This document shows positions 1-8,772 of a DNA stretch of 40,347 bases, one piece after another (position 1 is the first letter of the stretch; each line of letters starts with the position of its first letter). The notes beneath the pieces were generated by a model. That model was not told the DNA's origin and did no database searches. It saw only the letters and a program-made list of their open reading frames with translations. This DNA is from Actinomycetota bacterium. GTDB lineage: Bacteria; Actinomycetota; Actinomycetes; S36-B12. Made by a program: the position numbers and the translations under genes. The DNA is taken from NCBI GenBank assembly GCA_005798555.1, contig SYJA01000041.1, positions 1-40,347 on the forward strand, written 5' to 3'.

Positions 1-24
1 GACCCGGTGATTAAGAGTTAAGGG

Positions 25-1257
25 TCAAAAATTCGGGCGCAGGGGCAGCCCGGAGGCTCCACCGGCGCCGAGCTTGACACCTAGGGATTGATGCAACTGG
101 ATGGTGTCGAGCTCAAAGCCCAATCGAGATGCCGCCATATAGAGGCGCCAGACGCGCGCCGTGCCAAGCCCGGCTTCGGCGACTGCCTCATCCCAGTGGT
201 CCTCGAGATTCTGGCACCAGTGCTTAAGGGTCAAGGCGTAGTGCTCGCGCAGGTTTTCATCATGGCGGATCTCAAACCCGGCGGTGTTCATGGCACTCAT
301 GATGTGGCCGGGCCCGGAGAGCTCACCATCGGGGAACACATACCTATTAATAAATGAAGTGCGGTAGTGGGTTGGCTCTGCATCATTTGGTCGAGTGATG
401 GTGTGGTTGAGCATTCGACCTTGGGGCCGCAGTTTGTCGTAGATGAACTTAAAATAAGATGGGTAGTTGGGTCGGCCGATGTGCTCGGTGAGGCCGATGG
501 ACGAGACAGCATCAAAATTTGATTCAGTGACATCCCGATAGTCACTAAAGCGCACCTGCGCACGGTCACTGAGCCCGGCGGCCTCGATTGCCCCTTGGCC
601 CCATTCGGCCTGACGCTGCGAGAGGGTGACCCCGATCGCCGTAACCCCATAGTTCTTGACGGCATGCAGAACCATGCCACCCCAGCCGCAGCCAACGTCG
701 AGTAACTTCATGCCGGGTTGCAGGCCGAGTTTGCGGCAGACGAGGTCGAACTTCTCCTCTTGCGCAACTTCGAGGGAGGCATCAGGGTTGGGGAAAACCG
801 CACAGGTGTAGGCCATCGAGGGGCCAAGGACCCAGCTATAAAAAGTATTGCTGACGTCATAGTGGTGATGGATGGCCTCGGCATCGCGCGACTTGGAGTG
901 GCGGCCGCCACTCAACCGACGCTCCTGCGGTGGCGGGGCCGGTCGTTTGAAGACATAGGGAAGAAAGGTGCGGCCCAGTTTCAGCTTCTGCCCGGCGGTG
1001 ATACTCGTGGCATCAAAGGGGTAGAGCCGGCGCAGTGCCTCGTAGGCATCGCCTCTTATTTCCAGGGCGCCACTGACGTAGGCGCGTGCCAACCCCAGCT
1101 GACTAGGGGAGCCGGCCAGGTAGCCAACGGCTTTGGGGTCAAGTATCTCTAAGGCAACGGGGGCATCTTCGGGGCCGGCGGTTGACCCGTCGAAAGCCCT
1201 AAATCCCACCCCGCGCTCAGGGGGCACCACAATCGTGAATGCCTCGGCTAGTTTCAT
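25..1257 (-). CDS. tmsB: SAM-dependent fatty-acyl methyltransferase, TmsB/cyclopropane synthase family
   Basis: A 410-residue member of the cyclopropane-fatty-acyl-phospholipid synthase family. The SAM-binding glycine motif LDVGCGWGG lies at residues 186-194, preceded by the family signature HHYDVSNTFYSWVLG near 131-145; GLTEHIG near 255-261 is typical of the lipid-binding catalytic region. The start ATG overlaps the stop of the upstream FAD oxidoreductase as ATGA, so the two are translationally coupled. In actinobacteria this pairing is the tms/bfa operon: TmsB adds a methylene at C10 of an oleoyl phospholipid and TmsA reduces it to 10-methylstearate (tuberculostearate). A plain cyclopropane synthase (cfa, ufaA1) cannot be excluded from sequence alone; the partner gene is the main reason for preferring TmsB. 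Acts at the cytoplasmic membrane face. Confidence 0.85.
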   Translation of the reverse strand: MKLAEAFTIVVPPERGVGFRAFDGSTAGPEDAPVALEILDPKAVGYLAGSPSQLGLARAYVSGALEIRGDAYEALRRLYPFDATSITAGQKLKLGRTFLPYVFKRPAPPPQERRLSGGRHSKSRDAEAIHHHYDVSNTFYSWVLGPSMAYTCAVFPNPDASLEVAQEEKFDLVCRKLGLQPGMKLLDVGCGWGGMVLHAVKNYGVTAIGVTLSQRQAEWGQGAIEAAGLSDRAQVRFSDYRDVTESNFDAVSSIGLTEHIGRPNYPSYFKFIYDKLRPQGRMLNHTITRPNDAEPTHYRTSFINRYVFPDGELSGPGHIMSAMNTAGFEIRHDENLREHYALTLKHWCQNLEDHWDEAVAEAGLGTARVWRLYMAASRLGFELDTIQLHQSLGVKLGAGGASGLPLRPNF

Positions 1258-2663
1258 AGGCGCTCAACCACCTTTTCGTACAGTCCCAATAATCTGCTGT
1301 CCGGGTCAAACCGTGCTTTGAGTCCAGCATAAACACTGCCGCCGTAGATTGACCAGAAGGTATCGCGGTCGTAGAACGCGGTCGAATATAGCGACTTACG
1401 CCCGTCGAGCGCAGTAACTTTGGCCTCGATGAGCCGATTTACCCGGCCCGCGCTCGGTTCGGTGCCTGCGGGCAGGGCCACGGTCGACCAGAACCCGACA
1501 TTTATATAGGTGACCTGCGGGTCGAACTCATAGAGCGGCCACCGAGCGCTTGGGTCACGTTGTTTAAGGGGGCAGACCCAGACCGGCTCGATACCGACTT
1601 CGGCGTGGAAGAACGCCAAGAACTCGGCAAGCCGGTCAATTGGTACTTCAATATCTTGGACCACCGGTTCGCGCTTGGGCGCACCGCGCAGGCGCGCCAA
1701 TTTGCCTGAAACATCATGGCGCCGGTCGAAGGCGATGAGTTTCCAGTAGACGTCACTGCGGAGTTTGCGCTTGGGCCAAAACTTGCGCACCAGTTTCTTT
1801 TGGGCGCCGAAGGCTCGTGAGCACCAGAACCAATCGGTATCCCAGCGCCAGAGGTAATCATGGATGGTGAGAACGTCCTCGGTCTTGGCCTGGATCGAAC
1901 GGTAGTAGATGTTCATTCCGGTGTAGTCGCTAACGGTTAACGCTGCTGGGATGGTGTCGACCATCTCACCGAGGGTCAGGTATTGCTCGCTTGGCGCGAA
2001 CACGGTGCCGTCTAGGAAGTCAACGCGATGGCCCTCGAAGGTGCGATCGGCGGTGATCGCGGCCATTGTTGCCGTCATTGCCGTTGCGGTCGCGAAATGC
2101 AGATGGCGCAGATGCACGAAAGGCTTCACCGGTTCGAGTTCGATTTGCAAGCGAAGCGCATAGCCCAGTGAGCCGTAGGAGTTGGGGAAGCCAAAGAACA
2201 GGTCGCGGTTCGGATCGTCGGCGCTACCGCTAACTGTGAGTACCTCACCGGACCCGGTGAGAATATCCATCTCGATGACTGATTCATGCGGGGTGCCGTG
2301 CCTAAAACTTGCACTTTCGATGCCCAGCCCGGTGACGGCGCCGCCGAGGGTGATGGTGCGCAATTGCGGCACGCACATTGGCATCAGGCCAAAAGGCAAT
2401 GTCGCATCAACCAGGTGCTCGTAGGTGGTCATGCCGAGCACTTGAGCCGTGCGGCCTTCGATATCGACTTCGAGTACTCCGTCGAAGGCGGCCACATTAA
2501 GGCCGGGGGTGGTTGCCTCGGCTCGTGGGCGGAACAGGTTTGAGGTCCTCTTCGCCAGCCTGATCGGGGCACCAACTGGGATTTGGGCGTATTGGTCCGC
2601 GAGGGTATCGACCAGTTGCTGGTAGCCGGTGCGCCAGTTGCTGGTCAGTTCGGTCGTCGTCAC
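1254..2663 (-). CDS. tmsA: FAD-binding oxidoreductase, TmsA-like (10-methylene-fatty-acyl reductase)
   Basis: A 469-residue flavoprotein of the FAD_binding_4/DHCR24-like family. The FAD-domain core is seen around residues 104-145 (TLGGAVTGLGIES, then the HESVIEMDILTGSGEVL strand). It sits directly upstream of, and overlaps by 4 bp, the TmsB-like methyltransferase. In this pairing TmsA is known to reduce the 10-methylene intermediate to the 10-methyl fatty acid using NADPH. The start is GTG at 2663; a TACCGT hexamer at 2670-2675 lies exactly 6 nt upstream, suggesting a leaderless transcript. The third gene tmsC found in some species is not adjacent. M. tuberculosis Rv0449c/Rv0447c and the nearby mmpL4 give a comparable neighbourhood. 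The assignment is by family and context. Confidence 0.8.
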   Translation of the reverse strand: MTTTELTSNWRTGYQQLVDTLADQYAQIPVGAPIRLAKRTSNLFRPRAEATTPGLNVAAFDGVLEVDIEGRTAQVLGMTTYEHLVDATLPFGLMPMCVPQLRTITLGGAVTGLGIESASFRHGTPHESVIEMDILTGSGEVLTVSGSADDPNRDLFFGFPNSYGSLGYALRLQIELEPVKPFVHLRHLHFATATAMTATMAAITADRTFEGHRVDFLDGTVFAPSEQYLTLGEMVDTIPAALTVSDYTGMNIYYRSIQAKTEDVLTIHDYLWRWDTDWFWCSRAFGAQKKLVRKFWPKRKLRSDVYWKLIAFDRRHDVSGKLARLRGAPKREPVVQDIEVPIDRLAEFLAFFHAEVGIEPVWVCPLKQRDPSARWPLYEFDPQVTYINVGFWSTVALPAGTEPSAGRVNRLIEAKVTALDGRKSLYSTAFYDRDTFWSIYGGSVYAGLKARFDPDSRLLGLYEKVVERL

Positions 2664-2742
2664 GAGCTAACGGTAGCCCCGAGTGGCAGGGCGGACCAAC
2701 CCTTGGGGTCCATTGGGGTCAGCCATAGGTCATGATTGCCTC

Positions 2743-3435
2743 GTGAGCCTCAGCCCAGAAGGTGGTCCGGTCACACCGCGCAACAAAAACCACGGCTGGG
2801 TCCCCTATGTGCTGGGGGCGGTCACCTTTGTGGTGGCACTGGCCAGTTTTGGGCTTATTGCCGGTGATTGGTTCGCTCGAAACATCGAGATGCGGGCATT
2901 GGTTATCGCAATTGAGAACTCCGAGTTGACGATGTCCCAGACCCAAGATTCGGTCAGTGCGGCATTTGATGCCTACGGGGGTCTTGACAACCCGGTAACC
3001 GCCGACCGCGAGGCTTTGGTCACTGAGCTGGCGAATGTGGCCGGGTACGCCAAACTGAGCATCGCCGACGCCGGGAATCAAGTTGCCGAGGTTTTGGTAA
3101 TGCCTTGGCACACGACGATCTTGGATGCACAAGACGCCTACGTAACCCACAACTTAGCCTGGCAGAACTACATGGAGCGGGCAGCGGCGGATCCGATTGA
3201 GTTCACTGAGCCACAGGCCGATGTCAACGACACCTTCGTTGCGGTGGAACCGGCTCTGACCGGTGCCATCCCGCAGCTCGCGCTCTTTGAGCTAGTGGAC
3301 CGGGTGGCACAGATTTTTATCAACGGTTTTCCCGATCCGGCGGACGAGACCGAGGGGCCGACTCAGGACGCAAGCTTTGAGTCAGGTGCTTTCGCAAGTT
3401 TGCTGGGCCACCAGATCTTCTTGCCAATGTCGTAG
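2743..3435 (+). CDS. Single-pass membrane protein of unknown function
   Basis: I do not recognise this 230-residue protein. It has a short polar N-terminus, one hydrophobic segment at about residues 20-41, and then a long acidic, mostly helical-looking external part with few cysteines and no motif I know. The start GTG at 2743 is preferred over an in-frame start at 2683 because a CATGAT hexamer (2731-2736) sits 6 nt upstream, the leaderless geometry seen repeatedly in this window, and because the preceding 20 residues look non-coding. It is divergent from tmsA and converges on the MMPL transporter, whose coding sequence it overlaps by 73 bp at the 3' end (3363-3435). It is not MmpS-like in length or layout. 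Function unknown; a role with the flanking lipid genes is only a guess from position. Confidence 0.7.
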   Translation: MSLSPEGGPVTPRNKNHGWVPYVLGAVTFVVALASFGLIAGDWFARNIEMRALVIAIENSELTMSQTQDSVSAAFDAYGGLDNPVTADREALVTELANVAGYAKLSIADAGNQVAEVLVMPWHTTILDAQDAYVTHNLAWQNYMERAAADPIEFTEPQADVNDTFVAVEPALTGAIPQLALFELVDRVAQIFINGFPDPADETEGPTQDASFESGAFASLLGHQIFLPMS

Positions 3436-5762
3436 GCGAGTGCCGGCACCAGAGTTGATCTAATGATGAAGGTGTCCAGTAGCACACCGATGGCAACCGC
3501 AAATCCAATCTCACGCAAGAACACCAGTGGGAGCACCCCGAGTACCAAGAAGGTGGCGGCCAGGACGATACCTGCCGAAGTGATGACACCCCCGGTTACC
3601 GTGAGGCCCTTGAGAATGCCGGGTCGAGTGCCAAGTTTTATGGACTCTTCTCGGACTCGTGTCATTAAGAAGATGTTGTAATCGACTCCTAGGGCCACTA
3701 GGAAAACGAATGCGAAAAGCGGGAATGAGGTGTCGGCGCCTGCGAATTTGAAGACATTGTCAAATACCAGTGCGCAGACACCCAAGGTGGCGAAGTAGGA
3801 GAGCAATACGGTGCCGATTAAGAGCACGGGTGCCAGTATCGAGCGAAGCAAGAGCATCAAGACGATGAAGATAACCAACAGCACCACCGGAATGATGATA
3901 TTTCGATCACGCATTGAGGCGATATCTACATCTAATTGAGATGCGGTTTGTCCGCCTACTAGGGCATCGGCTCCGTCGAGTGCGTGTACTCGATCGCGCA
4001 GCAGCTGAACGGATTGAGCCGCTTCTTGGCTATCGGCCGGCGCTGACAACGTTACGAGTAGTTGTGCACGGTCATTAATGATCATGGGTTCGGCCATGTC
4101 AGAGCCTGGTGTGCCCGGTGGCAGGCCGGTATACGCCGCCACCGCCGCGACACCTTCGGTCTGCTGCATATCGGTCATTACAGTTTCGAGCGCCGAGGCA
4201 TTGGCCATGACAATTGTTGGCGTACCTAAGCCACCGGGGAAGTGATCAACCAGTTTCTCTTGGCCGATGACCGAATCGGTGCGCTCGACGAATGCCTGGG
4301 TGGTCGTGATGCCGTCTGCTTTCAAAGTCAATGAGAAGCCGGCGAAGATAACCATCACCAGCGCGGTGGCAATCCAGGTCAGGCGCGGGCGCCGGCCAAC
4401 CCCACCGGCAAGCTTTGCCCAGATACCCGAGAGCCGTTCGTCAACGTCATCATCTGCTGGGACCTTGGGCCAAAAGACCCAACGGCCGGGCGGGAACTTC
4501 TGGCGGCTAAACGGCCCCCAGCCAGGGCGGGTGATGCGCAAGATCCCAAAGATGATCCAGCAGATTACGGTGACGGCGGCCAGCGCCCCGCCAACCGCGA
4601 TGAATGGCCCGATCGCGATATCGGTTACGAGGCTAAGGACGAGGCCGACCACCGCCGGCACCATAAATGCAAGTATTGGCAACACGACACTTGGGATGAT
4701 TAGCAGTGCGGGCAGGAAAGTCAGCATTACCAGTAGCGCGGCGACGATACCTGCCGCACCGACGGGGCCGAGTGATCGGTTTGAGTTCAGTTCGCTGAGC
4801 AGTAGACACATCAACCCGATGATTACCGTGGCACCACTTGCCACAATTGGCTCAACCACGCCGCGCAGTGCGGCGCGGATAGCGTCAGCATGTTGAGCAT
4901 GGTGATGGAGCTCTTCTCGGTATCTGGCCACGAGTAATAGGGCGTAGTCGGTGCCGGCGCCGAAGACGAGAACCGTCAAGATCCCTTGGCTTTGGCCATT
5001 GAGCACTAGTACATCAGCCTTGGCCAGGTAGTAGACGATCGCACTTGCCGTGGAGAGCGCAAAACCGGCGGCCAGCAATGGGATGAGCCAGAGGAACGGG
5101 CTGCGGTAGACGACGATCAGGATGATTGCGACAACGAGTGCGGTGGCACCTAGCAAAGTAGTGTCGATCGCACCGAATACCTTGATCAGATCAGCGAGGA
5201 TGCCGACCGGGCCGGTCGCATTGATCTGCAGCTCCGGGTACTCAAGTGCCAGTTCGCGCACCGCGGCAGTAATGCCGCCGAAGGCGAGTTCGCCGCCATC
5301 GAGTGTCTCGCCGCCCTTTTCGCCATTGATGGGCACATTGATCAGGAAAGCCTGACCATCTTGCGAAGGGAACGGGACAATCGGTGCCGGGTCAAGAAAA
5401 TCGGCGACGGTGGTGCCGCCCTCGACCGTTAAGCCAGGTATTGCGGCGGCGAATGCAGCAGCGGCCGCGGCGTCCTCAGCGGACATTGCTGCACCATCAG
5501 GGCGCGTGATAACTACGAGTAGCGGGAACGAAGTGTCGTCACTGAAGGCGGCCTGCTCATCGGCCACCAAGGTGGACTCAGCGGAGGCGGGCAGGAAGGA
5601 GGCGTTGTCATTCTTTTGCACCTCGTTGAGCTTGCCGGCCAGCGGCCCCACCACCCCGCTGATGGCAACCCAAGCGATCGCAACCAGCACCGCGATCCAA
5701 ACGGCTCGGCGGCCGGTCCGTGGCTTTTTGGCCGCTGGCGGTGCGGTGCTGATGTTCGTCAT
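3363..5762 (-). CDS. MMPL-family (RND superfamily) transporter 1
   Basis: A 799-residue RND-type membrane transporter with the MMPL layout: one N-terminal membrane helix (about 19-40), a first external domain (about 45-195) carrying the family's FLPASAES stretch, a block of five or six helices, a second external domain, and a second helix block. The paired Asp-Tyr residues of MMPL proton relays are present in both halves (D272-Y273 in GTDYALLL and D694-Y695 in GVDYNIFL), so it looks functional. MMPL proteins export lipids or hydrophobic compounds using proton motive force. It is transcribed towards tmsA-tmsB, with an unrelated convergent gene between them. A CACGAT hexamer (5769-5774) lies 6 nt before the ATG. 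The substrate is not known; a 10-methyl-acyl lipid is possible by proximity only. Confidence 0.9.
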   Translation of the reverse strand: MTNISTAPPAAKKPRTGRRAVWIAVLVAIAWVAISGVVGPLAGKLNEVQKNDNASFLPASAESTLVADEQAAFSDDTSFPLLVVITRPDGAAMSAEDAAAAAAFAAAIPGLTVEGGTTVADFLDPAPIVPFPSQDGQAFLINVPINGEKGGETLDGGELAFGGITAAVRELALEYPELQINATGPVGILADLIKVFGAIDTTLLGATALVVAIILIVVYRSPFLWLIPLLAAGFALSTASAIVYYLAKADVLVLNGQSQGILTVLVFGAGTDYALLLVARYREELHHHAQHADAIRAALRGVVEPIVASGATVIIGLMCLLLSELNSNRSLGPVGAAGIVAALLVMLTFLPALLIIPSVVLPILAFMVPAVVGLVLSLVTDIAIGPFIAVGGALAAVTVICWIIFGILRITRPGWGPFSRQKFPPGRWVFWPKVPADDDVDERLSGIWAKLAGGVGRRPRLTWIATALVMVIFAGFSLTLKADGITTTQAFVERTDSVIGQEKLVDHFPGGLGTPTIVMANASALETVMTDMQQTEGVAAVAAYTGLPPGTPGSDMAEPMIINDRAQLLVTLSAPADSQEAAQSVQLLRDRVHALDGADALVGGQTASQLDVDIASMRDRNIIIPVVLLVIFIVLMLLLRSILAPVLLIGTVLLSYFATLGVCALVFDNVFKFAGADTSFPLFAFVFLVALGVDYNIFLMTRVREESIKLGTRPGILKGLTVTGGVITSAGIVLAATFLVLGVLPLVFLREIGFAVAIGVLLDTFIIRSTLVPALAYDIGKKIWWPSKLAKAPDSKLAS

Positions 5763-5872
5763 CTGCGTATCGTGCCCAATAGGCCGCGGCGCGCCAACCC
5801 GACCCCCCGAAGGGGCTATCGTGCGGTCGTGCGGCTGCGGATTATCACCCCAAATTCCCGGGCTATGGCGTA

Positions 5873-6622
5873 GTGGGCGCGGTGTCGACGAACACGGCGC
5901 TGGTGGCCCGAGCCCTGACCCTCCTCATATCGGCGATGCACATCTCGGCTCCATTACTGCTCAAGATCCCCAAGCGGCACCAAGAGGCGGTGACCTCCTT
6001 CGCCGGCGGCACGGCCATCGCCTATGTGTTCTTGCACTTACTCCCAGACCTCGCAGACGGCCAGGTGGCCTTCACCAATGAAGTCTCCTCCGATGTGGTG
6101 CCGGCCCCGCTATTGGCGTCTGGGATTTTCCTGATAGCCCTGCTCAGCATGCTCGTGTTTTATGGACTGGATTCATGGGCTCGGGTTGATACTGGGCCAA
6201 CTCAACTTTCTTATGTGGTCCAGGTGGGCGCCTATGCGGTTTTGAATATTGTGATTACCTACACGATGCCCTCCAGGGTTGCGACCGGCCTCGATTTCGC
6301 TTTGCTTTTCGCGGTCGCTTTTGGCCTGCACTTTCTCCTGACCGACCGTAATCTCGCCCAGGCGCATCCAACCCGGTTCTCACATCTGACCCGGTGGATT
6401 TTGGTCAGCTCCTTACTCCTTGGCCTTGTGCTCGCTGCCGCTTTGCCCCCAACAACTGAACTGGCAGTCGCAATCCCGGTCGCGTTCCTTTCCGGCTCAA
6501 TTCTCACCAGCGTATTTCGCGAAGAGCTACCTGATGTCAAGGCGGCCAAATTTGGCTGGTTCACTATCGGCGTCACGGTGTACGCGGTACTGCTGCTGTG
6601 GGCTACGGCGGTGAGTGAATAG
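5873..6622 (+). CDS. Multi-pass membrane protein, ZIP-transporter-like
   Basis: A 249-residue protein with about seven hydrophobic segments. The stretch GGTAIAYVFLHLLPDL (45-60) resembles the helix of ZIP-family metal transporters that carries a conserved His and acidic residue, but the canonical ZIP HEXPHE-type second motif is not evident, so metal transport is uncertain. The start is taken as GTG at 5873; GTG at 5882 is an alternative and no clear ribosome binding site decides between them. Its stop is 2 bp before the start of a Na+/H+ antiporter, so the two form an operon, and they may act together in ion or stress homeostasis. Confidence 0.75.
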   Translation: MGAVSTNTALVARALTLLISAMHISAPLLLKIPKRHQEAVTSFAGGTAIAYVFLHLLPDLADGQVAFTNEVSSDVVPAPLLASGIFLIALLSMLVFYGLDSWARVDTGPTQLSYVVQVGAYAVLNIVITYTMPSRVATGLDFALLFAVAFGLHFLLTDRNLAQAHPTRFSHLTRWILVSSLLLGLVLAAALPPTTELAVAIPVAFLSGSILTSVFREELPDVKAAKFGWFTIGVTVYAVLLLWATAVSE

Positions 6623-6624
6623 CA

Positions 6625-8220
6625 ATGGAAAGCATCTTGGGCTGGTTTGCGGCATCAGTCGTTGTCGCTGTTTTGATTGCGATTTTGGCGCGTCAGCGCG
6701 GTTGGGGAATGGCATTGCCCGTCCTGGCCGCGGGTGCGATTGTGGGTGCTCTGCCGATAGGGCCAAACGCGGTGCCGGACCCGGAGGTGTTCCTTATTGC
6801 GATACTGGCACCACTTGTCTTCGGTGAGGCACTCGGGTCGTCCTTCCTTGATATCCGAAGGGTGCGCCGGCCGGTGCTGGCACTTGCCGTCGGCCTGGTC
6901 ATTGCCACCACTTTGGTGGTTGGTGGCGTGGCATTCCAGCTTGCGGCAATGCCTCTTGCGGTGGCATTTGCCCTAGGCGCCGTGCTCGCCCCCACCGATG
7001 CGGTTGCGGTGAGCACGGTGGCACGCAAGGCCGCACTGCCCCGGGGGTTGGTCTCAATTCTCGAGGGCGAAAGCCTCGTAAATGACGGTACGGGTTTGAC
7101 CGCATTGAGCGTTGCGATCTTGGCGGCGGTCGCCGGCAGCATCACCGCGCTGCAGATCGGTGTCGCTTTCGTGCTTGCGATAGTCGTCGGAGTCGGCATC
7201 GGTTTATTGGGTGGCTGGGCGCTGGCACTGGTACTAGCTCGCAGCAATGACACTATCGCGGCTAATAGTCTGGTTCTAGTTGCTCCATTTGGCCTCTACC
7301 TCGTAGCTGACCGACTTGAAGGCTCAGGGATTCTTGCGGTAGTTATTGCAGGTCTCTACGCCGCGCATTCACAGTCCACGAAAGCGCGAAATCCCGGCCG
7401 GCTGCAAAGTGCAATGCTATGGCGGCACGTGACTTTCGTACTGCAGGCGCTCGCCTTCTTCATGGTGGGGATTGAGTTGGTTGACACACTTCTTGCTGTT
7501 TCTAGCCAGGAAAGGTTACTTGTCGCAATCTTGATTGTGTCGGTAGTGCTAGCCCTAATAGCGACGAGACTTGTCTTTGTTATGGGCTTGGTCGGTGTTT
7601 TGGGGCGTCGGATGCCAACGTTCCATGGTCAGCCCACCTCGCGGTTGCTTCGTGGTGCTTTTATTGTGGGTTGGTCTGGTGCGCGAGGGCCCATCTCGGC
7701 TCTTGCTGCATTTTCAATTCCGTTAGTCCTCGCGTCTGGGGATCCGTTTCCGTTTCGCAATGTTGTTGTCGCTACGACTTTTGGGGTAATCGTGGTGACT
7801 TTGCTATTGGCGCAAACGATTGGGCCGATCGCCCGCAAACTCAAAGTTCAAGAAGTCGATGGGCAGGCAAGCACCCGCCGACTCGATGCAGCGTTGGCCT
7901 ACGCCGCCTTAAAGGAACTTGATGAGGTTGAGGAGGCCGTTGATCTCCGGGGTCAGCATATTAAGCGTGAGGTGATCGAGGCGTTGCGGCTGGAGACCCA
8001 GCGGCGAATTGACGCCGTTGCGCAAGATGAGGATGCGGTGGAATCCGGACAACTGGCGCCGACCTCGGTTGACCTCATACGTCTAATGATCAGGGCCGAG
8101 CAGGAAGAACTCCTTCGAATTCGCGATGAAGAGGGCTTGCCGGATTCACTTGTCCGACCTGCTCAACTGGCCCTAGACCTACGCCAGCAAGCGCTCGGCC
8201 CGCGCAAATCCGGAAGCTAG
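6625..8220 (+). CDS. CPA1-family Na+(K+)/H+ antiporter
   Basis: A 531-residue cation/proton antiporter with about twelve membrane helices followed by a charged cytoplasmic tail from about residue 400. Hallmarks are APTDAVAV (122-129, the unwound TD helix) and EGESLVNDGTG (147-157), whose Asn-Asp pair (N153-D154) forms the ion site in electroneutral CPA1/NhaP exchangers. SGARGPISALAAF in the second half matches the conserved Arg-containing helix. The tail is rich in Glu and Arg and predicted helical, as in bacterial NhaP/YjcE relatives. It is translated just after the ZIP-like gene (2-bp gap). The role is pH and Na+ homeostasis at the plasma membrane; ion specificity cannot be read from sequence. 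Confidence 0.9.
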   Translation: MESILGWFAASVVVAVLIAILARQRGWGMALPVLAAGAIVGALPIGPNAVPDPEVFLIAILAPLVFGEALGSSFLDIRRVRRPVLALAVGLVIATTLVVGGVAFQLAAMPLAVAFALGAVLAPTDAVAVSTVARKAALPRGLVSILEGESLVNDGTGLTALSVAILAAVAGSITALQIGVAFVLAIVVGVGIGLLGGWALALVLARSNDTIAANSLVLVAPFGLYLVADRLEGSGILAVVIAGLYAAHSQSTKARNPGRLQSAMLWRHVTFVLQALAFFMVGIELVDTLLAVSSQERLLVAILIVSVVLALIATRLVFVMGLVGVLGRRMPTFHGQPTSRLLRGAFIVGWSGARGPISALAAFSIPLVLASGDPFPFRNVVVATTFGVIVVTLLLAQTIGPIARKLKVQEVDGQASTRRLDAALAYAALKELDEVEEAVDLRGQHIKREVIEALRLETQRRIDAVAQDEDAVESGQLAPTSVDLIRLMIRAEQEELLRIRDEEGLPDSLVRPAQLALDLRQQALGPRKSGS

Positions 8221-8241
8221 CCCCGAAGCCGCCTGTTGCGG

Positions 8242-8318
8242 TGGTGCCCTCGACGGGAATTGAACCCATGGCCTACCGCTTAGGAGGCGGTCGCTCGATC
8301 CGACTGAGCTACGAGGGC
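8242..8318 (-). tRNA. tRNA-Arg (anticodon CCT)
   Basis: Read on the minus strand the sequence folds as a cloverleaf. The acceptor stem GCCCTCG pairs with CGAGGGC, the D stem is GCTC/GAGC, the anticodon stem ACCGC/GCGGT encloses the loop CTCCTAA with anticodon CCT, and the T arm is ATGGG-TTCAATT-CCCGT. The body covers 8245-8318 (74 nt with discriminator A), and the next three bases are CCA, so the tail appears genome-encoded. It decodes AGG. Confidence 0.95.
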
Positions 8319-8433
8319 CGGGACCCATCTTTGCCCACTCTCTGCGGGCGCACCCCGATGGGTGCACGTCTTGGTTGGCCATTGCTACGTGGCAGCCGAG
8401 GCAGCAGCGTAAGCAGTCGAATAGGGTTTGGTG

Positions 8434-8772
8434 ATGGCCAGCGTAGATGACCCGATGCGTATCGTGGTGGCGCATATTCCCCTTGACGATGCCCGCGATG
8501 TCAGTGGTGGGGTAACTACCGGGTCGGTGACCATCGGTGATACCGACACCATGACCATCGGGGTCTGGGAGCATTCGGTCGGCGTTTCGACAGATACCGA
8601 AAACGATGAGGTCTTCGTGGTGCTGAGCGGCCGCGGTCGCATCCGGATGCAAGATGGTGCGCTTCTTGAATTGGCCCCCGGTACCGTCGGGCGGCTACTT
8701 GCAGGTGAGCAAACTCGCTGGGAGATTTACGAACCTCTGCGCAAAGTCTGGGTGGCTGCGCGTGATCGATGA
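8434..8772 (+). CDS. Small cupin-domain protein
   Basis: A 112-residue protein of single-cupin size. The centre contains the cupin-like pattern ENDEVFVVLSGRGRIRM followed by a second strand set LLELAPGTVGRL, resembling EutQ/DUF861-type cupins; the usual cupin His pair is weak, so metal binding is uncertain. Three start codons lie in tandem (TTG 8428, GTG 8431, ATG 8434). ATG is chosen because TAGGGT (8422-8427) is then exactly 6 nt upstream, the spacing found at other leaderless starts in this window. Its 3' end overlaps the start of the flavin oxidase by 11 bp, so the pair is co-translated and the cupin may serve the same small-molecule acid pathway. Confidence 0.75.
   Translation: MASVDDPMRIVVAHIPLDDARDVSGGVTTGSVTIGDTDTMTIGVWEHSVGVSTDTENDEVFVVLSGRGRIRMQDGALLELAPGTVGRLLAGEQTRWEIYEPLRKVWVAARDR

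Noticed and set aside
4267-4896. 209-residue plus-strand open frame
   Set aside because: Entirely antisense to MMPL-1 membrane helices, with low-complexity Thr/Ala/Ile content and no start signal.
8179-8652. 157-residue minus-strand open frame
   Set aside because: Runs through the tRNA-Arg gene and antisense to the cupin gene; no support.
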